Shown piece after piece: positions 7,078 to 15,936 of a DNA stretch of 55,540 bases. Location of the stretch: positions 54,349 through 109,888 of the forward strand of contig JAKUTK010000010.1 in assembly GCA_022448005.1 (NCBI GenBank), read 5' to 3'. The notes under the pieces are model-generated. The model saw nothing but the letters and a program-made list of their open reading frames with translations, did not search any database and was not told where the DNA came from. Source of the DNA: Pseudomonas sp. (GTDB taxonomy: Bacteria > Pseudomonadota > Gammaproteobacteria > Pseudomonadales > Pseudomonadaceae). The translations under genes and the position numbers were made by a program. The first letter of the stretch is position 1; every line of letters starts with the position of its first letter.

Positions 7078-10000
7078 ATGCGCTTCAATCTCTCCGCATG
7101 GGCGCTGGGCAACCGGCAGATCGTTGTCTATCTGATGCTGCTAATGGCCGTGGTAGGTGCCCTGTCGTACAGCAAGCTTGGTCAAAGTGAAGACCCGCCC
7201 TTTACCTTCAAGGCGATGGTGATTCAGACCCAGTGGCCCGGCGCCACTGCAGAGGAGGTTTCGCAGCAGGTCACCGAACGCATCGAAAAAAAGCTGATGG
7301 AAACGGGTGAATACGAGCGCATCGTGTCCTTTTCACGGCCCGGCGAATCCAACGTGACCTTTATGGCGCGCGATTCGATGCACTCCGAGCAGATCCCTGA
7401 TCTCTGGTATCAGATCCGCAAGAAGATCGGCGACATCCGCCACACCTTGCCTGCCGGTGTGCAGGGCCCATTCTTCAATGATGAATTCGGCACCACGTTC
7501 GGCAACATCTATGCGTTGACCGGCGAAGGCTTTGATTACGCCGTGCTCAAGGATTACGCCGATCGCATTCAGTTACAGCTGCAGCGAGTGAAGAATGTCG
7601 GCAAGGTCGAGCTAATCGGGCTGCAGGACGAAAAGATCTGGATCGAGCTTTCCAACGTCAAGCTGGCCAATCTGGGCGTGCCGCTGGAGGCCGTCAAACA
7701 GGGTCTTGAGGCTCAGAACACGGTGATGTCGGCAGGCTTTGTGGAGACGCCCAGTGACCGCGTACAGCTTCGCGTCACCGGCAGCTTCGACACGGTAAAA
7801 CAGATTCGGGACTTCCCCGTCCGGGTGGCCGGTAGCACCTTCCGCATCGGCGATGTGGCCGAGGTCTACCGCGGCTTCAACGACCCGCCGGCGCCACGCA
7901 TGCGCTACATGGGCGAGCCGGCGATCGGGCTGGCCGTGTCGATGAAGTCCGGCGGCGACATCCTTGTGCTCGGCGAGGCGCTGCAGACCGAGTTTGCACG
8001 CTTGCAACAGGAGCTGCCGGCAGGCATGCAGCTGCGCAAGGTGTCCGACCAGCCAGCGGCAGTGAAGACCGGTGTCGGCGAGTTCGTGCAGGTGCTGATC
8101 GAGGCCCTGATCATCGTGCTGCTGGTGAGCTTCTTCTCACTGGGCGTGCGTACGGGGCTGGTGGTCGCGCTGTCGATTCCGCTGGTACTGGCGATGACCT
8201 TCGCGACCATGCATTACCTGGACATCGGTCTGCACAAGATTTCCCTCGGTGCCTTGGTATTGGCGCTGGGCCTGATGGTGGACGACGCGATCATCGCCGT
8301 GGAAATGATGGCAATCAAAATGGAGCAGGGCTTCGACCGGCTCAAGGCCGCGAGTTATGCCTGGACCAGTACGGCCTTTCCGATGCTCACCGGTACGCTG
8401 ATCACTGCAGCGGGCTTTCTACCGATCGCCACCGCGCAGTCCAGCACGGGCGAATACACCCGTTCGATCTTTCAGGTAGTGACCATCGCCCTGATCGCCT
8501 CCTGGATCGCCGCCGTAGTGTTCGTGCCCTTGTTGGGCGAGAAGCTGCTGCCCGATCTGGCCAAGCGTCATGCACAAAAGCATGGCGGCAGCGATCAGGG
8601 TCACGACCCGTATTCGACGCCGTTCTATCAGCGTGTGCGGCGGGTGATTCACTGGTGTGTGCAGCGGCGCAAGACGGTTATCGTCCTGACGTTGCTGGCG
8701 TTCGTCGGCGCGATCGGCTTGTTCCGCATCGTGCCGCAGCAGTTCTTTCCCGCCTCCGGCCGGCTGGAGCTGATGGTCGATCTGAAGCTGGCCGAAGGCG
8801 CGTCGCTCAAGGCCACCGAAGCCGAGGTGCATCGCCTTGAGGAAATGCTCAAGGACCGCGCCGGCATCGATAATTACGTGGCCTATGTCGGCAGCGGGTC
8901 GCCGCGCTTCTATTTGCCGCTGGATCAGCAGTTGCCGGCCACCAGCTTCGCCCAGATCGTGGTACTGGCTGAAAGCATCGAGGAGCGTGAAGCCTTGCGT
9001 AGCTGGCTGATCGAGCGACTGCGCGATGATTTCCCGACCTTGCGCGGTCGTGTCAGCCGTCTTGAGAACGGTCCGCCCGTGGGCTATCCGGTGCAATTCC
9101 GGGTCACCGGCGAGCATATCGATGTGGTGCGCAAGCTCGCACGCCAGGTTGCGGCCAAGGTGCGCGAGAATCCCTATGTGGCGAACGTCCATCTCGACTG
9201 GCAGGAGCCGAGCAAGGTGGTCTGGCTGAACGTGGATCAGGACCGTGCCCGTGCGCTGGGCGTCAGTACGGTGGAACTGTCGAACTTCCTCAAACGCACC
9301 TTTACCGGCACTACGGCGAGCCAGTTCCGCGAAGACAATGAGCTGATCGAAATTCTGATCCGCGGGACAGAGCGCGAACGCGAAACCTTGTCGATGCTGC
9401 CGAGCTTGGCGATTCCCACCGCCAGCGGCCGCAGCGTGCCCTTGTCGCAGGTCGCCACCCTGGAATACGGCTTCGAAGAGGGGGTCATCTGGCATCGCAA
9501 CCGCATGCCAACGGTTACGGTGCGTGCCGACATCTACGGGGACCAGCAGCCAGCCTCGCTGGTGAAGCAGATCGAGCCGACCCTGAGCGATGTGCGGGCT
9601 GCGCTGCCCAGCGGCTACTTGCTGGAAGTCGGCGGAACGGTAGAGGACTCCAGTCGTGGTCAGGCCTCGGTGAACGCGGGGATGCCGCTGTTCGTGATTG
9701 TCGTGGTCAGCCTGCTGATGCTGCAGCTCAAGAGCTTCTCACGCTCGGCAATGGTGTTTCTCACCGCGCCGCTGGGGTTGATTGGTGTAGCGCTGTTCCT
9801 GCTGCTGTTCGGCAAGCCCTTCGGCTTCGTGGCGATGCTCGGCACTATCGCGCTGTCGGGCATGATCATGCGCAACTCGGTGATTCTGGTGGATCAGATC
9901 GAGCAGGACATCGGCGCCGGGCAGGATCGCTTCAACGCCATCATCGATGCCACCGTGCGGCGCTTCCGGCCCATCGTGCTCACCGCACTGGCGTCCGTGC

Positions 10001-10152
10001 TGGCGATGATTCCACTGTCACGCAGCGTGTTCTTCGGTCCCATGGCGGTGGCAATTATGGGCGGGCTGATCGTTGCGACCGCGCTGACGTTGCTGTTCCT
10101 GCCAGCGCTCTACGCGGCGTGGTTCAGGGTCAAGGAAACGCCTCAGCGCTGA
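7078..10152 (+). CDS. mexK: RND multidrug efflux permease (MexK-like)
   Basis: The inner-membrane proton-drug antiporter of the tripartite pump, 1024 residues with the RND plan: TM1 near residues 12-30, a large periplasmic loop, a block of TM helices (about 335-500), a second large loop, and a C-terminal TM block (about 855-1015). The proton-relay aspartates are present in GLMVDDAIIAVE (Asp402-Asp403). It is translationally close to the adaptor gene (5-base gap). Homology is to the MexK/TriC-like branch rather than to MexB/AcrB. Substrates cannot be read from the sequence; in P. aeruginosa MexJK handles triclosan and, with OprM, some antibiotics. It ends 25 bases before a convergent TetR gene. 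Confidence 0.88.
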   Translation: MRFNLSAWALGNRQIVVYLMLLMAVVGALSYSKLGQSEDPPFTFKAMVIQTQWPGATAEEVSQQVTERIEKKLMETGEYERIVSFSRPGESNVTFMARDSMHSEQIPDLWYQIRKKIGDIRHTLPAGVQGPFFNDEFGTTFGNIYALTGEGFDYAVLKDYADRIQLQLQRVKNVGKVELIGLQDEKIWIELSNVKLANLGVPLEAVKQGLEAQNTVMSAGFVETPSDRVQLRVTGSFDTVKQIRDFPVRVAGSTFRIGDVAEVYRGFNDPPAPRMRYMGEPAIGLAVSMKSGGDILVLGEALQTEFARLQQELPAGMQLRKVSDQPAAVKTGVGEFVQVLIEALIIVLLVSFFSLGVRTGLVVALSIPLVLAMTFATMHYLDIGLHKISLGALVLALGLMVDDAIIAVEMMAIKMEQGFDRLKAASYAWTSTAFPMLTGTLITAAGFLPIATAQSSTGEYTRSIFQVVTIALIASWIAAVVFVPLLGEKLLPDLAKRHAQKHGGSDQGHDPYSTPFYQRVRRVIHWCVQRRKTVIVLTLLAFVGAIGLFRIVPQQFFPASGRLELMVDLKLAEGASLKATEAEVHRLEEMLKDRAGIDNYVAYVGSGSPRFYLPLDQQLPATSFAQIVVLAESIEEREALRSWLIERLRDDFPTLRGRVSRLENGPPVGYPVQFRVTGEHIDVVRKLARQVAAKVRENPYVANVHLDWQEPSKVVWLNVDQDRARALGVSTVELSNFLKRTFTGTTASQFREDNELIEILIRGTERERETLSMLPSLAIPTASGRSVPLSQVATLEYGFEEGVIWHRNRMPTVTVRADIYGDQQPASLVKQIEPTLSDVRAALPSGYLLEVGGTVEDSSRGQASVNAGMPLFVIVVVSLLMLQLKSFSRSAMVFLTAPLGLIGVALFLLLFGKPFGFVAMLGTIALSGMIMRNSVILVDQIEQDIGAGQDRFNAIIDATVRRFRPIVLTALASVLAMIPLSRSVFFGPMAVAIMGGLIVATALTLLFLPALYAAWFRVKETPQR

Positions 10153-10177
10153 TCAGAAGCCCGGTAAGCTGGCGTCT

Positions 10178-10738
10178 CTAGACGCCGGCCGCCTGCAGCA
10201 ACTGTTTCGCTGAAGACTTGGCCAGCAACGCCTGGTCGCCGGGGCCCTCGATGTGCGCCATGCTCAGTGCGCCTTCGACAAGGAACTGCAGCTGGCGAGC
10301 GAGTTGCTCCGGCTGGGGTGCGTCGAGCGCCTCCAGCAGCTCGCACAGATGTCGCTGAAATTGCGCCTTGTATCCCGCAGCGCGTTGATGGATCGGGTGT
10401 TCTCGATCCTGATATTCGGCCGCCGCATTGATGAACAGACAGCCACAGAACGCCGTCGGGCTGTGGATCATGTTGTTCAACCCATCAAACACGCTTAACA
10501 GCGCCTTGCGCGGCGGTAACGCCTGCCGCGCTTCCCGCAAACGCTCGAGCATCGGCAGCTGGCGCGCCTCCAGTACCGCCAGGATCAGTTCGTCCTTCGA
10601 TTTGAAGTGCTTATACAGGGTCATCTTGGCCACGCCCGATTCGCTGAGAATCCGGTCGATGCCGGTGGCGTGGTAGCCCTCTGTGTAGAACAGCCGCTCA
10701 GCGGTGGAGAGCAGCAGGTCGCGTTTGTTGGTTGCCAT
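10178..10738 (-). CDS. TetR/AcrR family transcriptional regulator
   Basis: A 186-residue TetR protein. The helix-turn-helix is at about residues 25-45 (ILSESGVAKMTLYKHFKSKD), after LLLSTAERLFYTEGYHATGI. The C-terminal domain contains FCGCLFINAAAEY, a cysteine-bearing segment typical of the subgroup that includes NemR-like electrophile sensors; a redox or electrophile role is only a suggestion. It is divergent from an exported MBL-fold gene. The intergenic region has a perfect dyad lying between the -35 and -10 of a candidate promoter for that gene, so the neighbour is its most likely target. Confidence 0.88.
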   Translation of the reverse strand: MATNKRDLLLSTAERLFYTEGYHATGIDRILSESGVAKMTLYKHFKSKDELILAVLEARQLPMLERLREARQALPPRKALLSVFDGLNNMIHSPTAFCGCLFINAAAEYQDREHPIHQRAAGYKAQFQRHLCELLEALDAPQPEQLARQLQFLVEGALSMAHIEGPGDQALLAKSSAKQLLQAAGV

Positions 10739-10812
10739 GTGGATCTCCTCGGCCGGCCATTATGCGGGAGCGGTTCTGTTCCCTCCAATCGTCCTCAAGG
10801 CAGTACAAGCGC

Positions 10813-10842
10813 TTGCAGTGTACAGACAGGTCTGTCTACTAT
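10813..10842 (+). promoter_or_regulatory. Candidate promoter with embedded TetR-type operator
   Basis: TTGCAG (10813-10818), an 18-base spacer and TACTAT (10837-10842) form a candidate sigma-70 promoter for the MBL-fold gene. The spacer holds the perfect inverted repeat ACAGAC (10822-10827), AG, GTCTGT (10830-10835). A second perfect palindrome, CAAGCGCTTG, lies at 10806-10815 and overlaps the -35. Placement between -35 and -10 is classic for TetR-family repression; the repressor is probably the divergent 10178-10738 product. Confidence 0.5.
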
Positions 10843-10929
10843 CCAGTCACGCTTCGCCGCTCACGCCTGCCGCTGGCATTTGCCGGGCGTGATCGTTCTC
10901 CGTTTTTGCCTGATGAAGGAGTCTGAGCC

Positions 10930-11679
10930 ATGCGTGTTCTCAAGAGCCTGGCGGTGTTATTGATGCTTCTGTCCGGCGCGCTGCCGGCCGCGGAGTTGCG
11001 CTTCAGCCTGATCCGAACCGGGCAGACCACATCCAGCGGCGAATACGCCTGGCGTGACGGCCATTGGGTGGCACCCGAAACGATCGATCATATTGCCGTA
11101 CTGGTCGAGCGCGGCGGCAAGCGTCTGCTGTTCGGTAGTGGCCTTGGCCGGCAGATCGACGCCCAGCTAGACGGCGCAATTCCCTGGCGCGTTAAGCGCT
11201 ACAGCGAGGTGCAGCCGGTGCGTGACCAGCTCGAGAAAGATGGCCTGGCGGTTGATCAAATAGTGTTGGGCTGCGCGCGCTGGAATCACGCCTCCGGCCT
11301 GGCCGATTTCCCTGAACTGTCGGTGCTCGCAAGCCCGGAGAGCATCCACTACGCACAGAATGCAACGCCGCCGGCGGTCATTCCGGGACAGTTTTCCCAC
11401 GGGGTCAGGTGGCAGCCGCTTCGCTTCGAGCGCCGCGCTGTTTACGGGTTCGAGGAAAGTCTCGATCTGTTTGGCGACGAACGGTTGGTGCTGGTGAAAC
11501 TGGCAGGTCATGGCGCCCTGGGGCTTCTTCTGAAGCGTGATGACGGCCGGCGATTCTTCTTTCGAGGCGATGCCATAAGCACCGAAAGCCTGGCGGAGGC
11601 ACTGCCCGTCGAGGTCTCGCGGGGAAGGGATGCCCGGTTGCAGGCGCGACTCGGTTTCTACCCCCGTTGGGTGGAGTGA
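10930..11679 (+). CDS. Exported MBL-fold protein with degenerate metal site
   Basis: A 249-residue protein with a signal peptide (cleavage probably after ALPAA, about residue 21). The overall pattern is that of AHL-lactonase-like metallo-beta-lactamase-fold hydrolases: GSGLGRQID, then VDQIVLGCARWNHASGLADF, later LVKLAGHGALGLLL and FFFRGDA. The H-x-H-x-D-H metal motif is replaced by Cys115-x-Arg117-x-Asn119-His120. His194 (in AGHG) and Asp214 (in RGDA) remain. Three of the four first-motif ligands are therefore gone, so zinc hydrolase activity is unlikely and a binding or structural role is possible. An AAGGAG site before the ATG supports the start. A divergent TetR gene and operator suggest it is induced by a small molecule. 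Confidence 0.75.
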   Translation: MRVLKSLAVLLMLLSGALPAAELRFSLIRTGQTTSSGEYAWRDGHWVAPETIDHIAVLVERGGKRLLFGSGLGRQIDAQLDGAIPWRVKRYSEVQPVRDQLEKDGLAVDQIVLGCARWNHASGLADFPELSVLASPESIHYAQNATPPAVIPGQFSHGVRWQPLRFERRAVYGFEESLDLFGDERLVLVKLAGHGALGLLLKRDDGRRFFFRGDAISTESLAEALPVEVSRGRDARLQARLGFYPRWVE

Positions 11680-11819
11680 ATCGCGTCGTTGCGCGGCCGG
11701 TTCAGTTCGCTGTCAGGGCGCTGTTTTGAGCCTTTCCGTTCGTCTGCTCGCCCACATAGAGCGCAGCGTCGCCAGCTAAGCTTAAGCCTGTAAATTTCCT
11801 TGAAGCCAGGCCGGAAACG

Positions 11820-14800
11820 ATGGGCGCAGTATGGCGAAACGATAAATCCCGGGCAGGGGGCAGCAAGCGCTCGCCTTCCGCCGATAAGCCCGGTCGAACA
11901 CGCTCGCACGGTAGTCGTCTGGCGCGCCGCATGGGTGTGTTTCTGGGCGTTTCATTACTGGCCGGGGGTGGTTATGCCGCCTGGCATGAGATGCATACCT
12001 CGAAGTTGCAGGCGCTCTGGCTTAACCGTTACGCCGAGAATCTCGATTACCAGATCGAACCGGGGGCGAGCAGTAGCATCCAGTTTCCCGATGCGGGTCC
12101 GTTCGACCGCCGCCTGGGCTATGCGGCCTTGCCGACGTTCCTGGAACGGCTGACCCAACGCGGCTTCACAGTGCAGCAACAGGTGAGCTTTTCGCCAGCG
12201 CTGCTGCGCTACGTCCAGCGTGGCTTCTTTGTCCCGTACCCGGAGAAATCCAAGGCGGGGCTGACCATCGATGATTGTCGCGGCGAGCCGCTGTATGCCA
12301 ACAGTTATCCCCACCAATACTACGAGACCTTCGACGACGTACCGCCGGTCATAGCGATGAGCCTGTTGTTCATCGAGGACCGTGGGCTGCTCGACGCCGG
12401 CCGTCCGCGCGCCAACCCTGCAGTGGATTGGCCACGGTTCACCATGGCAGCGGTCAGCCAGGTAGAGAAGAAACTTGGCCTGCCGGTGCAGGCCGCCGGC
12501 GGCAGTACGCTGGCTACGCAGGTCGAAAAATACCGTCACTCGCCGGAAGGGCGCACCGGTGACGCTGAGGAAAAGATCCGGCAGATGATTTCCGCCAGCG
12601 TGCGGACCTACCGCGAAGGCCAGCAAACCATGGTCACCCGGCAGCGCATCGTTCGCGATTACCTCAACAGCGTGCCGCTCTCTGCCGCCTATGGCCACGG
12701 CGAGGTGCACGGCATCGCCGATGGTCTGCGCCTCTGGTACGACGCCGATTTCGCCGAGGTTAACCGGGTCCTCGATGCTCGGCGCAATGAAGGCGTCAGT
12801 TATGAAACGCAGGGGCTCGCGCTGCGACAGGTGCTCTCGCTGTTGATCGCTCAACGGCGCCCGTCGTACTACCTGGGAGCAGGGCGTGCCGACATGGCGG
12901 AGCTCACCGACAGCCATATCCGCTTGCTGGCCAATGGCGGTGTGATCGGTACGCGGTTGCGCAACGCCGCCTTGCAGCAGCAGGTTGAGTTCCGCAATTT
13001 GCGTCTCGAACCGGGCATTCGTGAGGTGCCTTCCAGCAAGGGCATCACGGCCGCGCGAATGCGCCTGAGCAACCTGCTGGGCGTGTCGTTGTATGAGCTC
13101 GACCGCCTGGATCTGGCCGCTACCACGCCGCTGCATGGCGAGTTGCAAGGACAGATCAGCAACTATCTGCATCGACTGGCCGATCCAGCATTCGCAGGTG
13201 AGGTTGGCTTGTTTGGCGAGCGCATGTTGTCGCCTGAGCGTACCGGCGATGTGCGTTACAGCTTCACGCTGTTCGAGCGCGGCGAGCAGGGCTTTCGCGT
13301 ACGGGTGCAGACCGATAACACCAACCAGCCATTCGATATCAACGAGGGCAGCAAGCTGGAGCTGGGCTCGACCGCGAAGCTGCGGGTGCTGACGACTTAT
13401 CTTGAGGTCATCGCCGAGCTGCACGAGCGTTACGCGAAGAGCGATGTCGCCACCTTGCGCAAGGCTGAGGCGGTGGATCCGCTGACCCGCTGGGCGCTGG
13501 CTTATCTGATTCAGCATGAGGATCGCAACCTGCCAGCCATGCTTGATGCAGCGCTGGAGCGTCGCTACTCGGCCAGTCCGACCGAGCGCTTCTTTACAGG
13601 CGCCGGCATGCACCGCTTCGGCAACTTCCGCCGTGAGGACGACGGCCGCCTGCCCACCATGCGCGAAGCGCTGCAGGAATCGATCAACCTTCCGTTCGTT
13701 CGGCTGATGCGCGATCTGGTGAGCTACAGCACCTACCAGACATCTAACGGCGCCGAGCTGCTCAGGAGTGATGACAACCCGGAGCGGCGAGAGTACCTGC
13801 AGCGTTTTGCTGATCGCGAAGGCTCGGTGTTTTTGCAGCGTTTCTGGCGCAAGTATCGCGACAAGAGCGCGGACGAACGCATCGAGGCACTGTTGGATGG
13901 CATGCGCCCGACGCCATCGAGGTTGGCTGCAGTGCACCGGTATCTGATGCCCGAAGCGGACCGCGCGACTTTCGAGCGTTTTCTCAAGGCGCGTCTGCCA
14001 ATGGCCACCCTCACCGACAAGGCGGTCGACTCGCTGTACGAACGCTACGCGCCGGGTTCCTACAGCCTGCCGGACCAGGGCTACATTGCCCGCGTCCACC
14101 CGCTGGATCTGTGGCTGCTGGGTTACCTGATCAAGCATCCGGAGGCTGGGATTACGGAGGTCATCGCGGCCAGCACCGCCGAGCGCCAGGAAGTTTATGG
14201 CTGGCTGTTCCGCAGCCGTCACAAGAGCGCACGTGACAGCCGCATTCGCATCATGCTCGAGGTGGAGGCGTTCACCGATATTCACCGGCGCTGGCAGCGT
14301 CTGGGCTATCCGTTCGACCATCTGGTGCCTTCGCTGGCTACGGCGCTGGGCAGCTCGGGTGACCGTCCGGCGGCGTTGGCCGAATTGATGGGCATCATCG
14401 TCAATGATGGCGTGCGGCTGCCCAGTGTGCGCATCGACAACCTGCATTTCGCCAGCGACACGCCGTATGAGACCCGCCTTGGCATCAAGCCGGATGTCGG
14501 GGTGCGGGTGTTGCACAGTGAGGTGGCGACGGCCTTGCGCGAAGCGCTTGCCAGCGTGGTCGAAGGTGGCACCGCGCGGCGCTTGCGCGGCAGCTTCATG
14601 CAGACTGATGGTGAAGCACTGCGGGTTGGCGGCAAAACCGGGACGGGTGACAACCGTATCCAGACTGTCGGCGCGGGCGGCCGACTGATCAGCTCGCTGG
14701 CGCTGAATCGCACCGCGACCTTCGCGTTCTACCTCGGGCCCAATCACTTTGGCACGCTGACAGCCTACGTGCCGGGCCGCGGGGCGGACAGCTTCCGCTT

Positions 14801-14945
14801 TACCTCTGCGCTACCGGTACAGGTGCTCAAAGGCATGGCGCCGATACTGCAGCCGTATCTGCAGCCCGGTGCGCAGTCGCAATGCCAGCCCGTCGGCGAG
14901 CCCCTGAAGCCGACGCTGACAGCGAGTACTGAGAACAAGGCCTGA
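11820..14945 (+). CDS. Class A penicillin-binding protein (GT51 transglycosylase plus transpeptidase-like domain), unusually long
   Basis: A 1041-residue inner-membrane protein with a basic cytoplasmic N-terminus and one TM anchor (about residues 37-55). The glycosyltransferase 51 domain is seen in LFIEDRGLL (Glu186, the usual catalytic Glu) and GGSTLATQVEKYR (228-240). The transpeptidase motifs are SxxK as Ser517-Thr-Ala-Lys520 and KTGTGDNR starting at Lys939; an SxN triad may be ESINLPF near residue 622. The distance from SxxK to KTG is about 420 residues, far more than in PBP1a/1b, owing to an extra helical region (roughly 650-870) with repeated segments such as PLxxWxLxYLIxH. It is not the housekeeping mrcA or mrcB. 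It stands alone, transcribed rightward. Confidence 0.82.
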   Translation: MGAVWRNDKSRAGGSKRSPSADKPGRTRSHGSRLARRMGVFLGVSLLAGGGYAAWHEMHTSKLQALWLNRYAENLDYQIEPGASSSIQFPDAGPFDRRLGYAALPTFLERLTQRGFTVQQQVSFSPALLRYVQRGFFVPYPEKSKAGLTIDDCRGEPLYANSYPHQYYETFDDVPPVIAMSLLFIEDRGLLDAGRPRANPAVDWPRFTMAAVSQVEKKLGLPVQAAGGSTLATQVEKYRHSPEGRTGDAEEKIRQMISASVRTYREGQQTMVTRQRIVRDYLNSVPLSAAYGHGEVHGIADGLRLWYDADFAEVNRVLDARRNEGVSYETQGLALRQVLSLLIAQRRPSYYLGAGRADMAELTDSHIRLLANGGVIGTRLRNAALQQQVEFRNLRLEPGIREVPSSKGITAARMRLSNLLGVSLYELDRLDLAATTPLHGELQGQISNYLHRLADPAFAGEVGLFGERMLSPERTGDVRYSFTLFERGEQGFRVRVQTDNTNQPFDINEGSKLELGSTAKLRVLTTYLEVIAELHERYAKSDVATLRKAEAVDPLTRWALAYLIQHEDRNLPAMLDAALERRYSASPTERFFTGAGMHRFGNFRREDDGRLPTMREALQESINLPFVRLMRDLVSYSTYQTSNGAELLRSDDNPERREYLQRFADREGSVFLQRFWRKYRDKSADERIEALLDGMRPTPSRLAAVHRYLMPEADRATFERFLKARLPMATLTDKAVDSLYERYAPGSYSLPDQGYIARVHPLDLWLLGYLIKHPEAGITEVIAASTAERQEVYGWLFRSRHKSARDSRIRIMLEVEAFTDIHRRWQRLGYPFDHLVPSLATALGSSGDRPAALAELMGIIVNDGVRLPSVRIDNLHFASDTPYETRLGIKPDVGVRVLHSEVATALREALASVVEGGTARRLRGSFMQTDGEALRVGGKTGTGDNRIQTVGAGGRLISSLALNRTATFAFYLGPNHFGTLTAYVPGRGADSFRFTSALPVQVLKGMAPILQPYLQPGAQSQCQPVGEPLKPTLTASTENKA

Positions 14946-15087
14946 CGATGGCGGGTCGTGCGGTTAGGGGCACCTGACCGCATCGGCCCCTTATCGCAAA
15001 TGGCCTTTGCCGATCAGCCTGTGCTCGGCGACACTCTTCCGCTTCGCGAACCTAATGAAGGGCTCGCGCAAGGGCGAAGGAGAAATG

Positions 15088-15879
15088 ATGAAACTGCCGA
15101 TCTATCAGGTCGATGCGTTTACCCAGCAGCTGTTCAAAGGCAACTCGGCCGCAGTGGTTCCGTTGGAGCATTGGCTGAGCGACGCGCAGATGCAGGCCAT
15201 CGCCGTGGAGAACAACCTATCGGAAACGGCCTTCCTGGTGCGCGAGCCTGACGGTGCGTTTCTCATTCGCTGGTTTTCGCCGCTGACTGAAATCGACTTC
15301 TGCGGGCACGCCACCCTGGCCAGCGCCTTCTTGTTGTTGGGACAGAACTTGGCCACGGCTCCGCTGACTTTTCGTGCCGCTGCGGTAGGAGATATCAGCG
15401 TCGCCGAGTTGGATGATGGTTTGCTGGAGATGAGCTTTCCCAACCGTGCCCCGGAGCCCGTCGAGAATCCGCCGGTTGAGCTGTTCAACGGTCTTCGGAC
15501 CTTGCCGCGGGCGGTGCTGCGAAACCGTCAGGCCTGGTTTGCCGTGTACGACGATGAGGATCAGGTGCGCCAGCTGGCACCCGACCTGTCGCTACTCAAA
15601 ACGTTGGCACCATTGGATGTCGTGGCAACGGCGCCGGGTCGCCAGCAGGATTTCGTCTCGCGTTATTTCTGGCCGGCCAACGGCGGGGATGAAGATCCGG
15701 TCACCGGTTCCATCCATGCAGGCCTTGCGCCTTACTGGAGCGAACGGCTGGGCAAGACGCAGTTGCTGGCGCTGCAGGCCTCACGCCGAAGCGGTTTGCT
15801 GCACTGCCGGGTCGAAGGCGAGCGCGTTTTTGTCGCCGGGCATGCGGTCCTGTATTTGCAAGGCACGATTGAGGTGTAG
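15088..15879 (+). CDS. PhzF family isomerase-like protein
   Basis: A 263-residue member of the PhzF/diaminopimelate-epimerase fold. The catalytic glutamate of the family is present as Glu46 in NNLSETAFLV; other signatures are CGHATLASA and DEDPVTGSIH. In PhzF itself the enzyme isomerises a phenazine precursor, but most relatives are not in phenazine loci and have unknown substrates. No phz genes are nearby, so the reaction is not assigned. The start chosen is the second of two adjacent ATGs (15085 and 15088), because GAAGGAG ends five bases before it. The gene is convergent with the MocR-like gene. Confidence 0.88.
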   Translation: MKLPIYQVDAFTQQLFKGNSAAVVPLEHWLSDAQMQAIAVENNLSETAFLVREPDGAFLIRWFSPLTEIDFCGHATLASAFLLLGQNLATAPLTFRAAAVGDISVAELDDGLLEMSFPNRAPEPVENPPVELFNGLRTLPRAVLRNRQAWFAVYDDEDQVRQLAPDLSLLKTLAPLDVVATAPGRQQDFVSRYFWPANGGDEDPVTGSIHAGLAPYWSERLGKTQLLALQASRRSGLLHCRVEGERVFVAGHAVLYLQGTIEV

Positions 15880-15936
15880 TTCCCAGGTCTGGAACAGGGG
15901 CGCTCGCGTCACGCAGCGCGGCTATCGAACCGGGCG

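Noticed and set aside
10171..10186. Inverted repeat GGCGTC-TCTA-GACGCC between mexK and the convergent TetR gene
   Set aside because: The stem is only 6 bp, has no T-run and overlaps the TetR stop codon, so it is too weak to call a terminator.
11955..14747. A 930-codon open frame on the minus strand
   Set aside because: It lies wholly opposite the class A PBP gene, which has clear domain motifs. The product is rich in His, Gln and Arg with no recognisable domain, as expected for an antisense shadow in GC-rich DNA.
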